Under the pieces are notes generated by a model. It saw only the letters and a list, made by a program, of their open reading frames with translations, ran no database searches and was not told the origin of the DNA. The position numbers and the translations under genes are program-made. From Calothrix sp. CSU_2_0 (lineage in GTDB: Bacteria; Cyanobacteriota; Cyanobacteriia; Cyanobacteriales; Nostocaceae), in NCBI GenBank assembly GCA_012034595.1, contig JAAUPE010000073.1, positions 1 through 34,447 on the forward strand: DNA of 34,447 nt, read 5' to 3'. Positions 15,437 through 23,805 of the stretch are shown here, in pieces. Position 1 is the stretch's first letter. Every line of letters begins with the position of its first letter.

Positions 15437-17017
15437 ATGTCTAAGGTTCTCGTCTCCGATCCAATTGACCAGGCTGGGATTGATATCTTATCCCAAGTCG
15501 CCACAGTTGATGTAAAAACAAATTTAAAACCAGAAGAACTCATTAGCATTATTGGCGAATACGATGCGCTAATGATTCGTTCGGGTACTCGCGTAACTCA
15601 AGCAATCATCGAAGCTGGTACGAACTTAAAAATTATTGGTCGTGCAGGTGTCGGTGTTGATAACGTAGATGTACCAACGGCAACCCGTCACGGGATTGTG
15701 GTTGTCAATTCACCAGAAGGTAATACGATCGCAGCTGCCGAACATGCGATCGCAATGATGCTAGCTTTATCCAGGCACATTCCCGATGCCAATGCTTCGG
15801 TAAAACGTGGTGAATGGGATCGCAAAACTTTTGTTGGTGTAGAAGTTTATAAAAAAACTTTGGGAATCGTCGGTTTAGGAAAAATTGGCTCCCATGTTGC
15901 TGCTGTTGCCAAATCGATGGGAATGAAGTTACTGGCTTTTGACCCTTTTATTTCCACCGAACGAGCTGAACAAATCGGTTGTCAACTTGTGGATATGGAT
16001 TTATTGGCACAACAAGCCGATTATATTACCCTCCACATCCCCAAAACACCCGAAACCACACACCTGATTAACGCCGAATTACTGGCGAAAATGAAACCCA
16101 ATGCCCGCATTATTAACTGCGCCCGTGGCGGTATTATCGATGAGGATGCACTTGCTGCTGCTGTTAAAGCAGGTCAAATCACAGGTGCGGCAATCGATGT
16201 GTTTGAATCCGAACCTCTGGGTGAGTCGAAATTACGCGATATTGCTAAGGAAGTCATTCTCACACCCCACTTAGGTGCGTCCACCACGGAAGCGCAAGTC
16301 AATGTTGCGATCGATGTAGCCGAACAAATTCGCGATGTGTTGCTGGGACTTCCTGCACGCTCTGCTGTGAATATTCCTGGACTCGGACCAGATGTCCTCG
16401 AAGAACTCAAGCCTTATATGCAATTGGCTGAAACTTTGGGAAGATTGGTTGGACAGCTTGCAGGTGGTCGAGTCGAATTACTCAATATCCGGCTTCAGGG
16501 TGAACTTGCAACCAATACTAGTCAACCACTCGTGATTGCTAGTTTAAAAGGGTTATTGCATCAAGCATTGCGCGAACGGGTCAATTATGTGAATGCCAGT
16601 ATCGAAGCTAAAGAACGAGGTATCCGCGTGATTGAAACCCGCGATGCTTCGATTCGCGATTATACTGGTTCGTTGCATCTGGAAGCGACGGGGAATTTAG
16701 GAACCCATGCGGTAACTGGTGTACTATTGGGCGATAGCGAAATTCACCTGACAAATATTGATGGTTTCCCTATTAACGTTCCCCCCAGCCAACACATGCT
16801 ATTTACCTTGCACCGTGACATGCCAGGGATTATTGGTAAATTAGGTTCCCTTTTGGGTAGCTTTAATGTCAATATTGCTAGTATGCAGGTAGGTCGCAAA
16901 ATTGTGCGCGGCGATGCGGTGATGGCACTGAGTCTTGATGATCCGTTACCCGATGGTATTTTAGCTGAGATTATTAAAGTACCCGGCATTCGAGATGCGT
17001 ATACGGTAACGCTTTAA
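15437..17017 (+). CDS. serA: D-3-phosphoglycerate dehydrogenase
   Basis: SerA oxidises 3-phosphoglycerate to 3-phosphohydroxypyruvate with NAD+, the first step of serine synthesis in the cytosol. The 526-aa length marks the long type with an intervening domain and a C-terminal ACT domain. Visible motifs: GRAGVGVDNVDVPTATRHGI, the Rossmann loop TLGIVGLGKIGSHVA (Gly-rich at 145-150), the catalytic Arg in NCARGGIIDEDAL (~230), Glu in DVFESEPL (~259) and His in TPHLGASTTEAQ (~278). The ACT domain begins near residue 450 (HMLFTLHRDMPGIIGKLGSL), the likely site of serine feedback. ATG at 15437 fits the family. It is followed by prmA, an arrangement I recall as common in cyanobacteria. Confidence 0.97.
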   Translation: MSKVLVSDPIDQAGIDILSQVATVDVKTNLKPEELISIIGEYDALMIRSGTRVTQAIIEAGTNLKIIGRAGVGVDNVDVPTATRHGIVVVNSPEGNTIAAAEHAIAMMLALSRHIPDANASVKRGEWDRKTFVGVEVYKKTLGIVGLGKIGSHVAAVAKSMGMKLLAFDPFISTERAEQIGCQLVDMDLLAQQADYITLHIPKTPETTHLINAELLAKMKPNARIINCARGGIIDEDALAAAVKAGQITGAAIDVFESEPLGESKLRDIAKEVILTPHLGASTTEAQVNVAIDVAEQIRDVLLGLPARSAVNIPGLGPDVLEELKPYMQLAETLGRLVGQLAGGRVELLNIRLQGELATNTSQPLVIASLKGLLHQALRERVNYVNASIEAKERGIRVIETRDASIRDYTGSLHLEATGNLGTHAVTGVLLGDSEIHLTNIDGFPINVPPSQHMLFTLHRDMPGIIGKLGSLLGSFNVNIASMQVGRKIVRGDAVMALSLDDPLPDGILAEIIKVPGIRDAYTVTL

Positions 17018-17230
17018 ATAGTTAGGAATTAAGAGTGATGAGTTAAGAATTGAGAGTAATCAGTTAAGAACGATCGATTAAGTAAAAGTAATAGATTCAG
17101 AATTAAAGTGTTAGATTTCTAACTCTTAACTTCTACTTCCTAACTCCTAATTCTTGACTCCTAACTCCTAACTCTTAACTTCTAACTCCTAATTCTTAAC
17201 TCCTAATTCTTAACTCTTAACTTTACTTTT
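17018..17230. repeat. Opposed low-complexity repeat arrays between serA and prmA
   Basis: The left part is made of AAGAGT/GAGTTAAGAATTGAG-type units; the right part (17110-17222) consists of many TAACTCCTAATTCTTAACTC-type units, roughly their reverse complement. A serA-prmA transcript could fold here into a long imperfect hairpin. The array ends 8-10 bases before the GTG start of prmA. Confidence 0.75.
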
Positions 17231-18151
17231 GTGTCTAACACTTGGTGGGAATTACAAATCTCTTGCGAAACTGCACTGGAAGAATCAATTTTTTGGCGGT
17301 TAGATGATTTCGGCTGTCAGGGAACCGCTAGCGAGCGTAAAAATGATTCTAGTTTGGTTCGTGCCTATTTACCGCAAATTAAAGTACATTTACTCGATTT
17401 AGCGGCATTATCTTTGTGGCTGCGACAGGATGCTCTTTGCTTCGGAATGGCTGAACCTGAGTTGCAGTGGAATTTAATTGATGAACAAGACTGGGCAAGC
17501 AGTTGGAAGCAATATTGGCATCCCCAAGAAATAGGCGATCGCTTTTTAATTAATCCAGCATGGCTACCACCACCAGAAAATTCAGACCGTTTGCTAATTA
17601 AGCTCGACCCTGGTGTCGCTTTTGGCACAGGAAATCATGCCACGACACAACTTTGTTTAGAAGCGTTAGAAATGCGTTTTAGCGATTATAATTCATTCTT
17701 TCAAAGTGGCAGCACTAAAGAAGATAATGCGGTAATTGCTGATATTGGCTGTGGTTCTGGTATCCTTTGTGTCGGCTCGATTTTACTTGGTGCCAAGAAA
17801 GCTTATGGTGTGGATACTGACCCTTTGGCAGTCAAAGCGACGATGGAGAACCGTATTCTTAATGGTATTGCAGCCGAGCAGATAATTGCTGCTGAGGGGA
17901 GCGTTGAGGCTTTAGTCAGAATGTTGGAAGAGCCAGTAGATGGGATTGTTTGCAATATTTTAGCCGATGTCATTATTGGTTTAGTACCCCAAATGAGCGC
18001 GATCGCGAAACCTTCGACTTGGGGTATTTTTAGCGGGGTTTTGGTGGAACAATCTAAGTCTGTTGCTGATGCTTTGGAAAAGCATGGTTGGATAGTAGCA
18101 ACGCTCTGGAAACGCAAAGAATGGTGTTGTTTAAATGTGCGACGCTCTTAG
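17231..18151 (+). CDS. prmA: Ribosomal protein L11 methyltransferase
   Basis: PrmA uses S-adenosylmethionine to trimethylate ribosomal protein L11. The 306-aa product has the N-terminal substrate-recognition domain (residues 1-~110, starting [20 protein letters not shown]) and the class I methyltransferase domain: [40 protein letters not shown] (SAM-binding glycine loop), [20 protein letters not shown] and [19 protein letters not shown] (the NILA motif). The GTG at 17231 is the only plausible start and matches the family N-terminus. It is preceded immediately by repeats with no obvious Shine-Dalgarno, so translation may be weak or coupled. A short insert around residues 155-170 ([13 protein letters not shown]) is a loop extension. 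Confidence 0.94.
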   Translation: MSNTWWELQISCETALEESIFWRLDDFGCQGTASERKNDSSLVRAYLPQIKVHLLDLAALSLWLRQDALCFGMAEPELQWNLIDEQDWASSWKQYWHPQEIGDRFLINPAWLPPPENSDRLLIKLDPGVAFGTGNHATTQLCLEALEMRFSDYNSFFQSGSTKEDNAVIADIGCGSGILCVGSILLGAKKAYGVDTDPLAVKATMENRILNGIAAEQIIAAEGSVEALVRMLEEPVDGIVCNILADVIIGLVPQMSAIAKPSTWGIFSGVLVEQSKSVADALEKHGWIVATLWKRKEWCCLNVRRS

Positions 18152-18159
18152 CATTTTGG

Positions 18160-18250
18160 ATTTTGCGTTCGCGTAGCGTGTCGAAGACAAAAGTTGCGTG
18201 CGGAGAGAACTTGCGTGCGGGGGTTCCCCCCGTTGAGCAAACTTTTCAAG
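18160..18250. repeat. Dispersed cyanobacterial repeat fragments
   Basis: GCGTTCGCGTAGCGTGTCGA followed by AGACA is a GC-rich dispersed repeat familiar from Nostoc-type genomes. It is followed by GTGCGGGGGTTCCCCCC with a strong GGGGG/CCCCC hairpin (about 18216-18230). The hairpin could terminate prmA transcription. Confidence 0.55.
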
Positions 18251-18338
18251 ACGGATTTTGCCTATTCCTCTGGAGAATTTCCAAGCCGTTCTTTAAGCAA
18301 AACTAAAACTAAAACTAATAATAAAAATAAAAAACTAA

Positions 18339-19946
18339 TCAACTTAATTGTGCAACTAATTGATTTTCTACTAAGGTTTCACTCGTCAATAAATCCTCAA
18401 CAGTAATTCTTAAAAACCTTTGTTCGTCAACCGAAAACATAATTTTAACGCGATCGCTTCCGGGAAATCCTGGTGGTGTGAGGTTCGCAACATTCCTTGC
18501 ACCATCTTTATCGTTGAGGGGTTTAACGCTGGTGACACCACTATCAAGACGACGGGTAATTAGCCTATCTCCATCAAAGTAAACCTCTGTTCCCCCACTT
18601 TCCACACCTAATTCACCCATAATTAACTCAATACTGGGTTGACTTTCTATTGATGCACCCAAAAGTAACTCCACAGGTTGACTCATTGGGTAAGGTTGTC
18701 CAGACTTAACAATGGGATGCCAACTATGACGGTTGTTGCGTCTATCCCAATAGCGAATTCCGTAGCTGTGATAGAGAAAATCTTTAATTTCCAAGCCCTG
18801 AGTTAACTGTAACGCACCCTGAGCGATCGCTTCAAATGGGCGATCGCACTTAATTATCCCTGCATCAAAATAATTTTGCACCCATCCTTGCACTGCGGGA
18901 AGTTGGGAGGTTCCACCAACTAACAATACCGCATTAATATCTGCAACTTCGATCCCTTGTCGTCGTGCTTGCTGCAACAAACTCGTCATTGAATCGTCAA
19001 GACGTTGACAAAAGCCATTATTTTTCAGGATTTCTGTAAATGTATCGCGGTTCAGGTCGATTTCATAACTCTCAAAAGTCTCATCGTTAAAATAAACCTC
19101 ACCCGCTTGGGTTTGAGTTGAAAGTTGAATTTTGATTTTTTCTGCTAAACGTGTTGTTAGAGGAGTTGCAACCAAACCTTGAGTTTTGGCAAAATGATCG
19201 ACAATCCAATTATCGATGTCAGTTCCCCCCAAATTTTGACCTGCTTTTGCTAAAACTCGCGCTGTTTTAACTTTCTGCTTCGAGTCTTCTGCTAGGGATT
19301 TATTCCCAAATTTTAATAAAAACCCTAAAGGTTTACTATTTGCTGCTTGCTGAACGCTTTTATCTAACTTAACCAATGATAAATCCAGTGTTCCCCCACC
19401 AAAATCTATTACCAAGATAATTTCGCGATCGCTAATTCCATAACCCAAAGCAGCAGCAGTCGGTTCATCTAACATCCGCACTTCTTGCACTGCTAAATCT
19501 TGACAAACTCCACCTAACCAATGACGGTAGGTTTCAAAGCTGTCAACAGGAACAGTTAAAACTAAGGAATCGGCAACTTCGGGATTAGAAGCACTAAGTT
19601 GAGAAATTACTTGTGTTAAAAACCACTTTCCGGCATTCTCAAAAGTTACGGTTTGTCCGTCAATTTCCGGTAAAAATCCTTGAATATTAGCACCAATCCC
19701 CCGCTTAAAACTACGAAAAAATCGCGAATCATTGGATAAATCCAAACCTCTGTCTCGTACCTGTTGCCCTGCTAAAATCTGTCCTTTCAGCGCATTTTCC
19801 ACATATACCAAGCTGGGAATTAGTGGTGGGTTGAGACTTTGTTGAATTGATAATCCAGGTAGACTCAAAGTTTCTGGCTGCTGGGTGACAGGATTCCAGC
19901 GAGCAATTACAGTGTTACTAGTACCGAAATCGATTGCGATCGCCAT
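18339..19946 (-). CDS. Hsp70-family (DnaK-like) protein with short C-terminal domain
   Basis: A 535-aa protein with a complete actin-like ATPase domain: phosphate-1 motif AIAIDFGTSNTVIARW (residues 2-17), connect motif LDEPTAAALGYG (159-170), phosphate-2 motif ILVIDFGGGTLDLSLV (177-192) and adenosine motif AVLLVGGTSQLPAVQGW (339-355). After about residue 390 the similarity to canonical DnaK fades: a short beta-rich region resembles a reduced substrate-binding domain (TPPGFPGSDRVKIMFSVDEQ, FLRITVEDLLTSETLVE), and the helical lid and EEVD-type tail are absent. It is shorter than DnaK (~630 aa) and has no DnaJ or GrpE neighbour, so it is a divergent Hsp70 paralogue, not the housekeeping chaperone. 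ATG at 19946 overlaps a HIP1-like site. Confidence 0.88.
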   Translation of the reverse strand: MAIAIDFGTSNTVIARWNPVTQQPETLSLPGLSIQQSLNPPLIPSLVYVENALKGQILAGQQVRDRGLDLSNDSRFFRSFKRGIGANIQGFLPEIDGQTVTFENAGKWFLTQVISQLSASNPEVADSLVLTVPVDSFETYRHWLGGVCQDLAVQEVRMLDEPTAAALGYGISDREIILVIDFGGGTLDLSLVKLDKSVQQAANSKPLGFLLKFGNKSLAEDSKQKVKTARVLAKAGQNLGGTDIDNWIVDHFAKTQGLVATPLTTRLAEKIKIQLSTQTQAGEVYFNDETFESYEIDLNRDTFTEILKNNGFCQRLDDSMTSLLQQARRQGIEVADINAVLLVGGTSQLPAVQGWVQNYFDAGIIKCDRPFEAIAQGALQLTQGLEIKDFLYHSYGIRYWDRRNNRHSWHPIVKSGQPYPMSQPVELLLGASIESQPSIELIMGELGVESGGTEVYFDGDRLITRRLDSGVTSVKPLNDKDGARNVANLTPPGFPGSDRVKIMFSVDEQRFLRITVEDLLTSETLVENQLVAQLS

Positions 19947-20133
19947 TAGTTGCTAACAGTTATTTCTAAAGCTACAAACTACTTTTTAGGGGATTCCAGA
20001 AAGGAAAGTCTCCAAACAATATATTTACATGAAACTTTGCCATTATTATCATTTAACAAAGTTTCTCTCACCTCCAATAAGTCTCTAAAGGTATAACTCT
20101 CATTTGTTATTGGCTAATAGCTGGTGGTTACTG
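19947..20133. other. Intergenic region upstream of the Hsp70-family gene
   Basis: AT-rich with no gene; presumably holds the promoter of the leftward Hsp70-family gene. No CIRCE-like inverted repeat was seen. Confidence 0.35.
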
Positions 20134-20236
20134 ATACCAATTTGAAAAAACAACGCGACAGATAGATATTTGTAGAGACGTAGCAGTGCTACATCTCCAC
20201 CGTTGGATGTGTTGCAACCATTATTTGAATTGGTAT
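20134..20236. mobile_element. MITE-like element, 103 bp
   Basis: Perfect 9-bp terminal inverted repeats ATACCAATT (20134-20142) and AATTGGTAT (20228-20236) flank an inner imperfect palindrome, GTAGAGACGTAGCAGTGCTA continuing CATCTCCA (~20172-20198). Small size, terminal repeats and no coding capacity fit a non-autonomous miniature element. No clear target duplication is visible. Confidence 0.55.
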
Positions 20237-20653
20237 AAGTATTTCTCTTTTGTCAGTAAATGAAGATTTATTACACAAATTGTTCTAATTGTAACAATAA
20301 CCAATGGTCGCCATGATTAGAATGGCATGACTCAAGTGTTGCCTAAGATGTTGAACAGATATAATTTTAGTTTTGATTCAGGTAAATTATAAACCCTGAA
20401 ATATTCCCCAGTAATAGATTACAGCCATTTTCCTATTGGCTTGGCTTTTTGAGCAATCCCCAGGTAAGAGTGATAATTTTGCTATATGCGTCAATAGGTA
20501 GTGATGTCAATAGCAAGAAATATTTATTAATATATGTATAGAGTTGGCAATGAACTTAGGAATTTATGTGACAAGGTGCATTTCTCATGAGTATTTTTAC
20601 CAGCTTACTTTGACGTAACTGCCAACCTCTTCTGCAAACGAAATAGAGAAATC
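20237..20653. other. Intergenic region
   Basis: No gene supported. AT-rich, presumably containing the promoter of the small membrane protein gene at 20654. No structured RNA recognised. Confidence 0.35.
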
Positions 20654-20872
20654 ATGAATAACCCACAACCGACTGAATCTAAAGAATTTGTAGGCAATCT
20701 CAAGAATGGTATTTGGCTATTTGGTGTATCGTGTTGGGTTTTTGGTATTAGCGATCGCAGTATAGCTTCGTTTTCTGATGGGTATTTATCTGCTTTGGAT
20801 TTGACGCAATTATTTACAGCAGCGACTTTCTTTATTGCGTGGTTATTTTTGAAACCAACATCTAGACTGTAA
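20654..20872 (+). CDS. Small hypothetical membrane protein
   Basis: A 72-aa product, not recognised as a named family. It starts at an ATG with a purine-rich stretch (AAATAGAGAAATC) before it. After a polar N-terminus (MNNPQPTESKEFVGNLKN), two hydrophobic segments follow, GIWLFGVSCWVFGI and LFTAATFFIAWLFLKP, suggesting a two-helix membrane protein. A hairpin with a T-rich tail 26 bp after the stop supports it being a real transcription unit. Small size leaves some doubt. Confidence 0.55.
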   Translation: MNNPQPTESKEFVGNLKNGIWLFGVSCWVFGISDRSIASFSDGYLSALDLTQLFTAATFFIAWLFLKPTSRL

Positions 20873-20879
20873 AGATACG

Positions 20880-20889
20880 ATATATCCCG
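20880..20889. repeat. Third copy of the post-gene ATATATCCCG motif
   Basis: ATATATCCCG seven bases after the stop of the 72-aa gene. The same core follows the two secreted paralogues at 1965 and 2681. Confidence 0.35.
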
Positions 20890-20898
20890 ATACAGTAG

Positions 20899-20918
20899 GG
20901 GCAAACGGTTGTTTGCCC
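20899..20918 (+). terminator. GGGCAAAC hairpin with T-rich tail
   Basis: GGGCAAAC-GGTT-GTTTGCCC followed by TGATTTTTATT, a good Rho-independent terminator for the 72-aa gene. The right arm begins a 23-bp tandem duplication (20910-20932 and 20933-20955). Confidence 0.6.
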
Positions 20919-20956
20919 TGATTTTTATTCCATGTTTGCCCTGATTTTTATTCCAT

Positions 20957-21295
20957 CCCCAGGGAAACCCTATAACCTCGGTTTCCCGTCAGGAATCGCG
21001 TTTGCTACATTACAGATATCAACGTCACAAATCAAGTAAATTTTTAACAATTCATACTGCAAAATTAGTGTTATACATTTAACTTGTAAGCATTCAGTGG
21101 CTAGTAACCATGGATGTAGTAGCTAATGCTGTTGCTAAAAGCGATACTTAACCCTCTGCTTTGTCAGCTTGCTTAAGTTAGACAAAATACAACTGGTTAT
21201 TATCGGGATTTTACCAATAACATCTGTAGCTAGTCATAGACAAAAGACTAGACGAAAAACAAATACACAACCAGCAACCAAAATCTTAATGGCTT
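20957..21295. other. Intergenic region upstream of the SPOR-like gene
   Basis: No gene supported; the open frame at 21169-21468 is a shadow of the following gene. Contains the presumed promoter of the 21296 gene. Confidence 0.4.
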
Positions 21296-22129
21296 ATGTT
21301 AAGTACATTACTAAATCAATTTATATTGACTATTTTACGCAACTGTTCGCAGAGCAATGGCAAATTCTTACTGTTTTCTTTGCTTTCCTTAGCTCTGACA
21401 ACCCCTGTGCTTGCCCAAATGAATGGAGAACAATTACCCCCAACACCAATAAACCAAGATTCTTATAGTGTTCCCCGCGTGAATGATGGAACTGGAAGAA
21501 CTTATGATTATCAAGCACCTATAAATCAAACTACAAATCAAACCACCCAGTACAATCAAACATCTGTTTACCAATACAACCAAGCTGGGGAGCGCTTTTC
21601 TGTTTTCGTTGATGCAGGTGCTTACAATGTCCAAGTTTTACCAGTTGTGAAGCAAATTGAACCATCAGCTTATATCCGTAGTTTTGGAGGACGTGCTGTC
21701 ATACAAGCAGGAATTTTTAGTCGTCAGCAAAATGCAGTATTGCGAATACAACAGTTATTATCCACAGGTCTTAATTTTAATAACCTGCGTTTATTTAACT
21801 TAACTAGCGGGCAAGAATTAGCGCTGACACCTGCTGGTGGTCAAGGTGGGGGAATTAATCCTGGGGGAAATCCAAATCCAAACCAGAAACGTTCCAACTA
21901 TTATTATGTGGCGATTCCGGCTCGTTCCACAGAATTCCCGGCAATTGAAGAGAGAATTCAGCGCAGTTTGGGACAATCTTTAAATAATGTTGCCGTACTG
22001 CGGAGAAATAGCCCACGGGGGACACATATCGCTGTGGGACCATTTGCAGAGCGTTCTCAAGCTGAAAAATGGAATGCAGCGATTAAGGATGCTGGTTTGG
22101 GTAATGCAAGGGTGTATTACGGAAATTAA
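21296..22129 (+). CDS. Exported protein with SPOR-like repeats
   Basis: A 277-aa protein with a long-n-region signal peptide (hydrophobic core FLLFSLLSLALTTPVLA, cleavage probably after residue 40). A low-complexity Gln/Asn/Thr/Tyr-rich stretch follows (residues ~70-95, INQTTNQTTQYNQTSVYQYN). Two segments look like SPOR-type peptidoglycan-binding folds: AVIQAGIFSRQQNAVLRIQQ and, at the C-terminus, YYYVAIPARSTEFPAIEERI with HIAVGPFAERSQAEKWNAAI, separated by a Gly/Pro/Asn linker. SPOR domains bind denuded glycan at division septa, so an envelope or division role is plausible but inferred. I cannot name a specific orthologue. Confidence 0.75.
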   Translation: MLSTLLNQFILTILRNCSQSNGKFLLFSLLSLALTTPVLAQMNGEQLPPTPINQDSYSVPRVNDGTGRTYDYQAPINQTTNQTTQYNQTSVYQYNQAGERFSVFVDAGAYNVQVLPVVKQIEPSAYIRSFGGRAVIQAGIFSRQQNAVLRIQQLLSTGLNFNNLRLFNLTSGQELALTPAGGQGGGINPGGNPNPNQKRSNYYYVAIPARSTEFPAIEERIQRSLGQSLNNVAVLRRNSPRGTHIAVGPFAERSQAEKWNAAIKDAGLGNARVYYGN

Positions 22130-22304
22130 ATAGGTGGTCCCGGATTCGATTATAGTCTCTCCAATAACCACACCCTTCTGGATTGAAGAATTCGATCGCT
22201 TTAAGCCTTCTTTAAGAAGTTTGCAAAAACACTGGGAGGTAATTTTGTATGAAATACTACAAAAACTTTAGGAATTTGATTGACGATCGCACTTTAATTT
22301 TCAC

Positions 22305-22981
22305 CTACCGAGCTAATTCCATTTTCTGGATAACTTGCTCTTGCCGACTCTTTCCGCAAGGTTCTGCACTTTGACAATCGTTTACATTTGCTAATCCATA
22401 AGTCAAACGTACTTTTTTATTTAAGTAAGCTTTTTCCTGCCCGCAAATACCAAAATCAGCACCGAGTTCGTGCTGTTTACCTTTGTCGTCAACAAGAGAT
22501 ACATAACAGAGTAAATCACCATTGTAATTGTTTTAACTATGCCAGTTTTTGGTAAATTCGCACTTGTCGCAACTTTATTTCCAATAACTTCCATTTTGGA
22601 AACGAGATTTACTCTTTGCTTTTTGTTGCAAGGTACTCTACCAGCACATTGGGAACTATCGATATTGGTTAATTTGTAAGTTAAGCGAACTTTTTGATTC
22701 AGGTAAGCTTTCTCTTGCCCACAAAAGCCAAAGTCTCCATACAGATTATGGGATTTACCTTTGTTATCAATGAGAGTCACATAACAAGCTAAATCACCGC
22801 TAGTCAGTTTTTTCACTGTTCCAGTGGTTGGTAGTGAAGCTTTCTTTTTACTTGCTTTGACTAAAGCTGTTGTTGCAATATGAGTCATCGGTTCTGCTGT
22901 TGCGATCGCAGAATTGATTGAGGTGACAAACATCAAGGAACAGGCAGTAGAAGCGATAATTGGTGGGATTAAATTCTTCAT
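22305..22981 (-). pseudogene. Secreted protein with tandem cysteine-rich domain, frameshifted
   Basis: An export signal (MKNLIPPIIASTACSLMFVT, cleavage near residue 27) is followed by two copies of one domain of about 75 residues. Copy 1 reads TGTVKKLTSGDLACYVTLID, FGFCGQEKAYLNQKVRLTYK, then C-x6-C and VSKMEV. Copy 2 begins LPKTGIVKTIT and then leaves frame. Reading one frame over from the short T run at ~22522 restores NGDLLCYVSLVDDKGKQHEL, FGICGQEKAYLNKKVRLTYG, CQSAEPCGKSR and QKMELAR, ending at TAG (22305-22307). The corrected product is 225 aa with four conserved cysteines per copy, probably disulfides. Whether this is a real mutation or a consensus error is open; preservation of the downstream half argues for error or very recent loss. 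Function unknown. Confidence 0.75.
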
Positions 22982-23145
22982 CGGTATATACTTATTCTCT
23001 GGGATTAGAAACCTACACCCAAGTAGAATAAGACAAAAAGGTAGATGTAAATCTTTTTTTTAATTAACAACATATATTTTTACAAAATATTTGATACTGA
23101 ATCTCAATAAAATCTATTTATTTATTTCTGAGATGACTACATAAT

Positions 23146-23643
23146 TTATTTTTTCAACCTTGCCATCGTATAAGCATCAACATAAACACCATTACGAAAA
23201 GCATACTTTTTGAAAGTACCTTCAATTTCAAAATCGTACTTTTGATAAAGATGGATAGCAGCAACATTATCAGTATAAACTTCGAGTTCCAAGCGTTTGA
23301 GACTCAACCAATTTTCTGCCAAATCAATCGCAGCTGCCATTAACTTAGAACCTATTCCTCGATTGTGATAGTCATCATGTACAAAAATTCCCAACGAACC
23401 TACATGAACACGACGATTTTGATAAGTTCGCAAAGTAATCAATCCCACAACTTTTTGAGTATCTTTAAAAACTGCAACTAAACGATGTATTCCTTGCGGG
23501 GGATTTTCTAACTTACGTTTAATCTCATCACGGGATTGATAGGGTATTTGCATAGTTCCCGATTGACATTTTGGTGCGAGAAATATTTCGGCAACATCCT
23601 CCCAATCCACCATTTCAAAAGCACGAATCGTTACATTAGTCAT
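23146..23643 (-). CDS. GNAT N-acetyltransferase, YhhY/AaaT-like
   Basis: A 165-aa single-domain GNAT protein. It follows the pattern of E. coli YhhY (AaaT, an L-amino-acid N-acetyltransferase): N-terminal TIRAFEMVDWEDVAEIF, LVAVFKDTQKVVGLITLRTY, the acetyl-CoA loop VHDDYHNRGIGSKLMAAAID (R/Q-x-x-G-x-G/A as RGIGSK), LKRLELEVYTDNVAAIHLYQ and the distinctive end KYDFEIEGTFKKYAFRNGVY-VDAYTMARLK. Substrate assignment is by similarity in memory only; an amine or amino-acid substrate is likely. ATG at 23643. It is a stand-alone leftward gene. Confidence 0.85.
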   Translation of the reverse strand: MTNVTIRAFEMVDWEDVAEIFLAPKCQSGTMQIPYQSRDEIKRKLENPPQGIHRLVAVFKDTQKVVGLITLRTYQNRRVHVGSLGIFVHDDYHNRGIGSKLMAAAIDLAENWLSLKRLELEVYTDNVAAIHLYQKYDFEIEGTFKKYAFRNGVYVDAYTMARLKK

Positions 23644-23805
23644 TGTACGGTATCCTTCTATGACAACATTTATGGATTCTACCCTACAAATTTATCAATC
23701 TTGATAGTTATATTTGCGGAATTGACTGTTTAGAGAGTGATTCTAAATACAGAGACATAGAATACAGATAAATTAAATATTACGAAACGGAAAAAGGAGA
23801 GAAAG

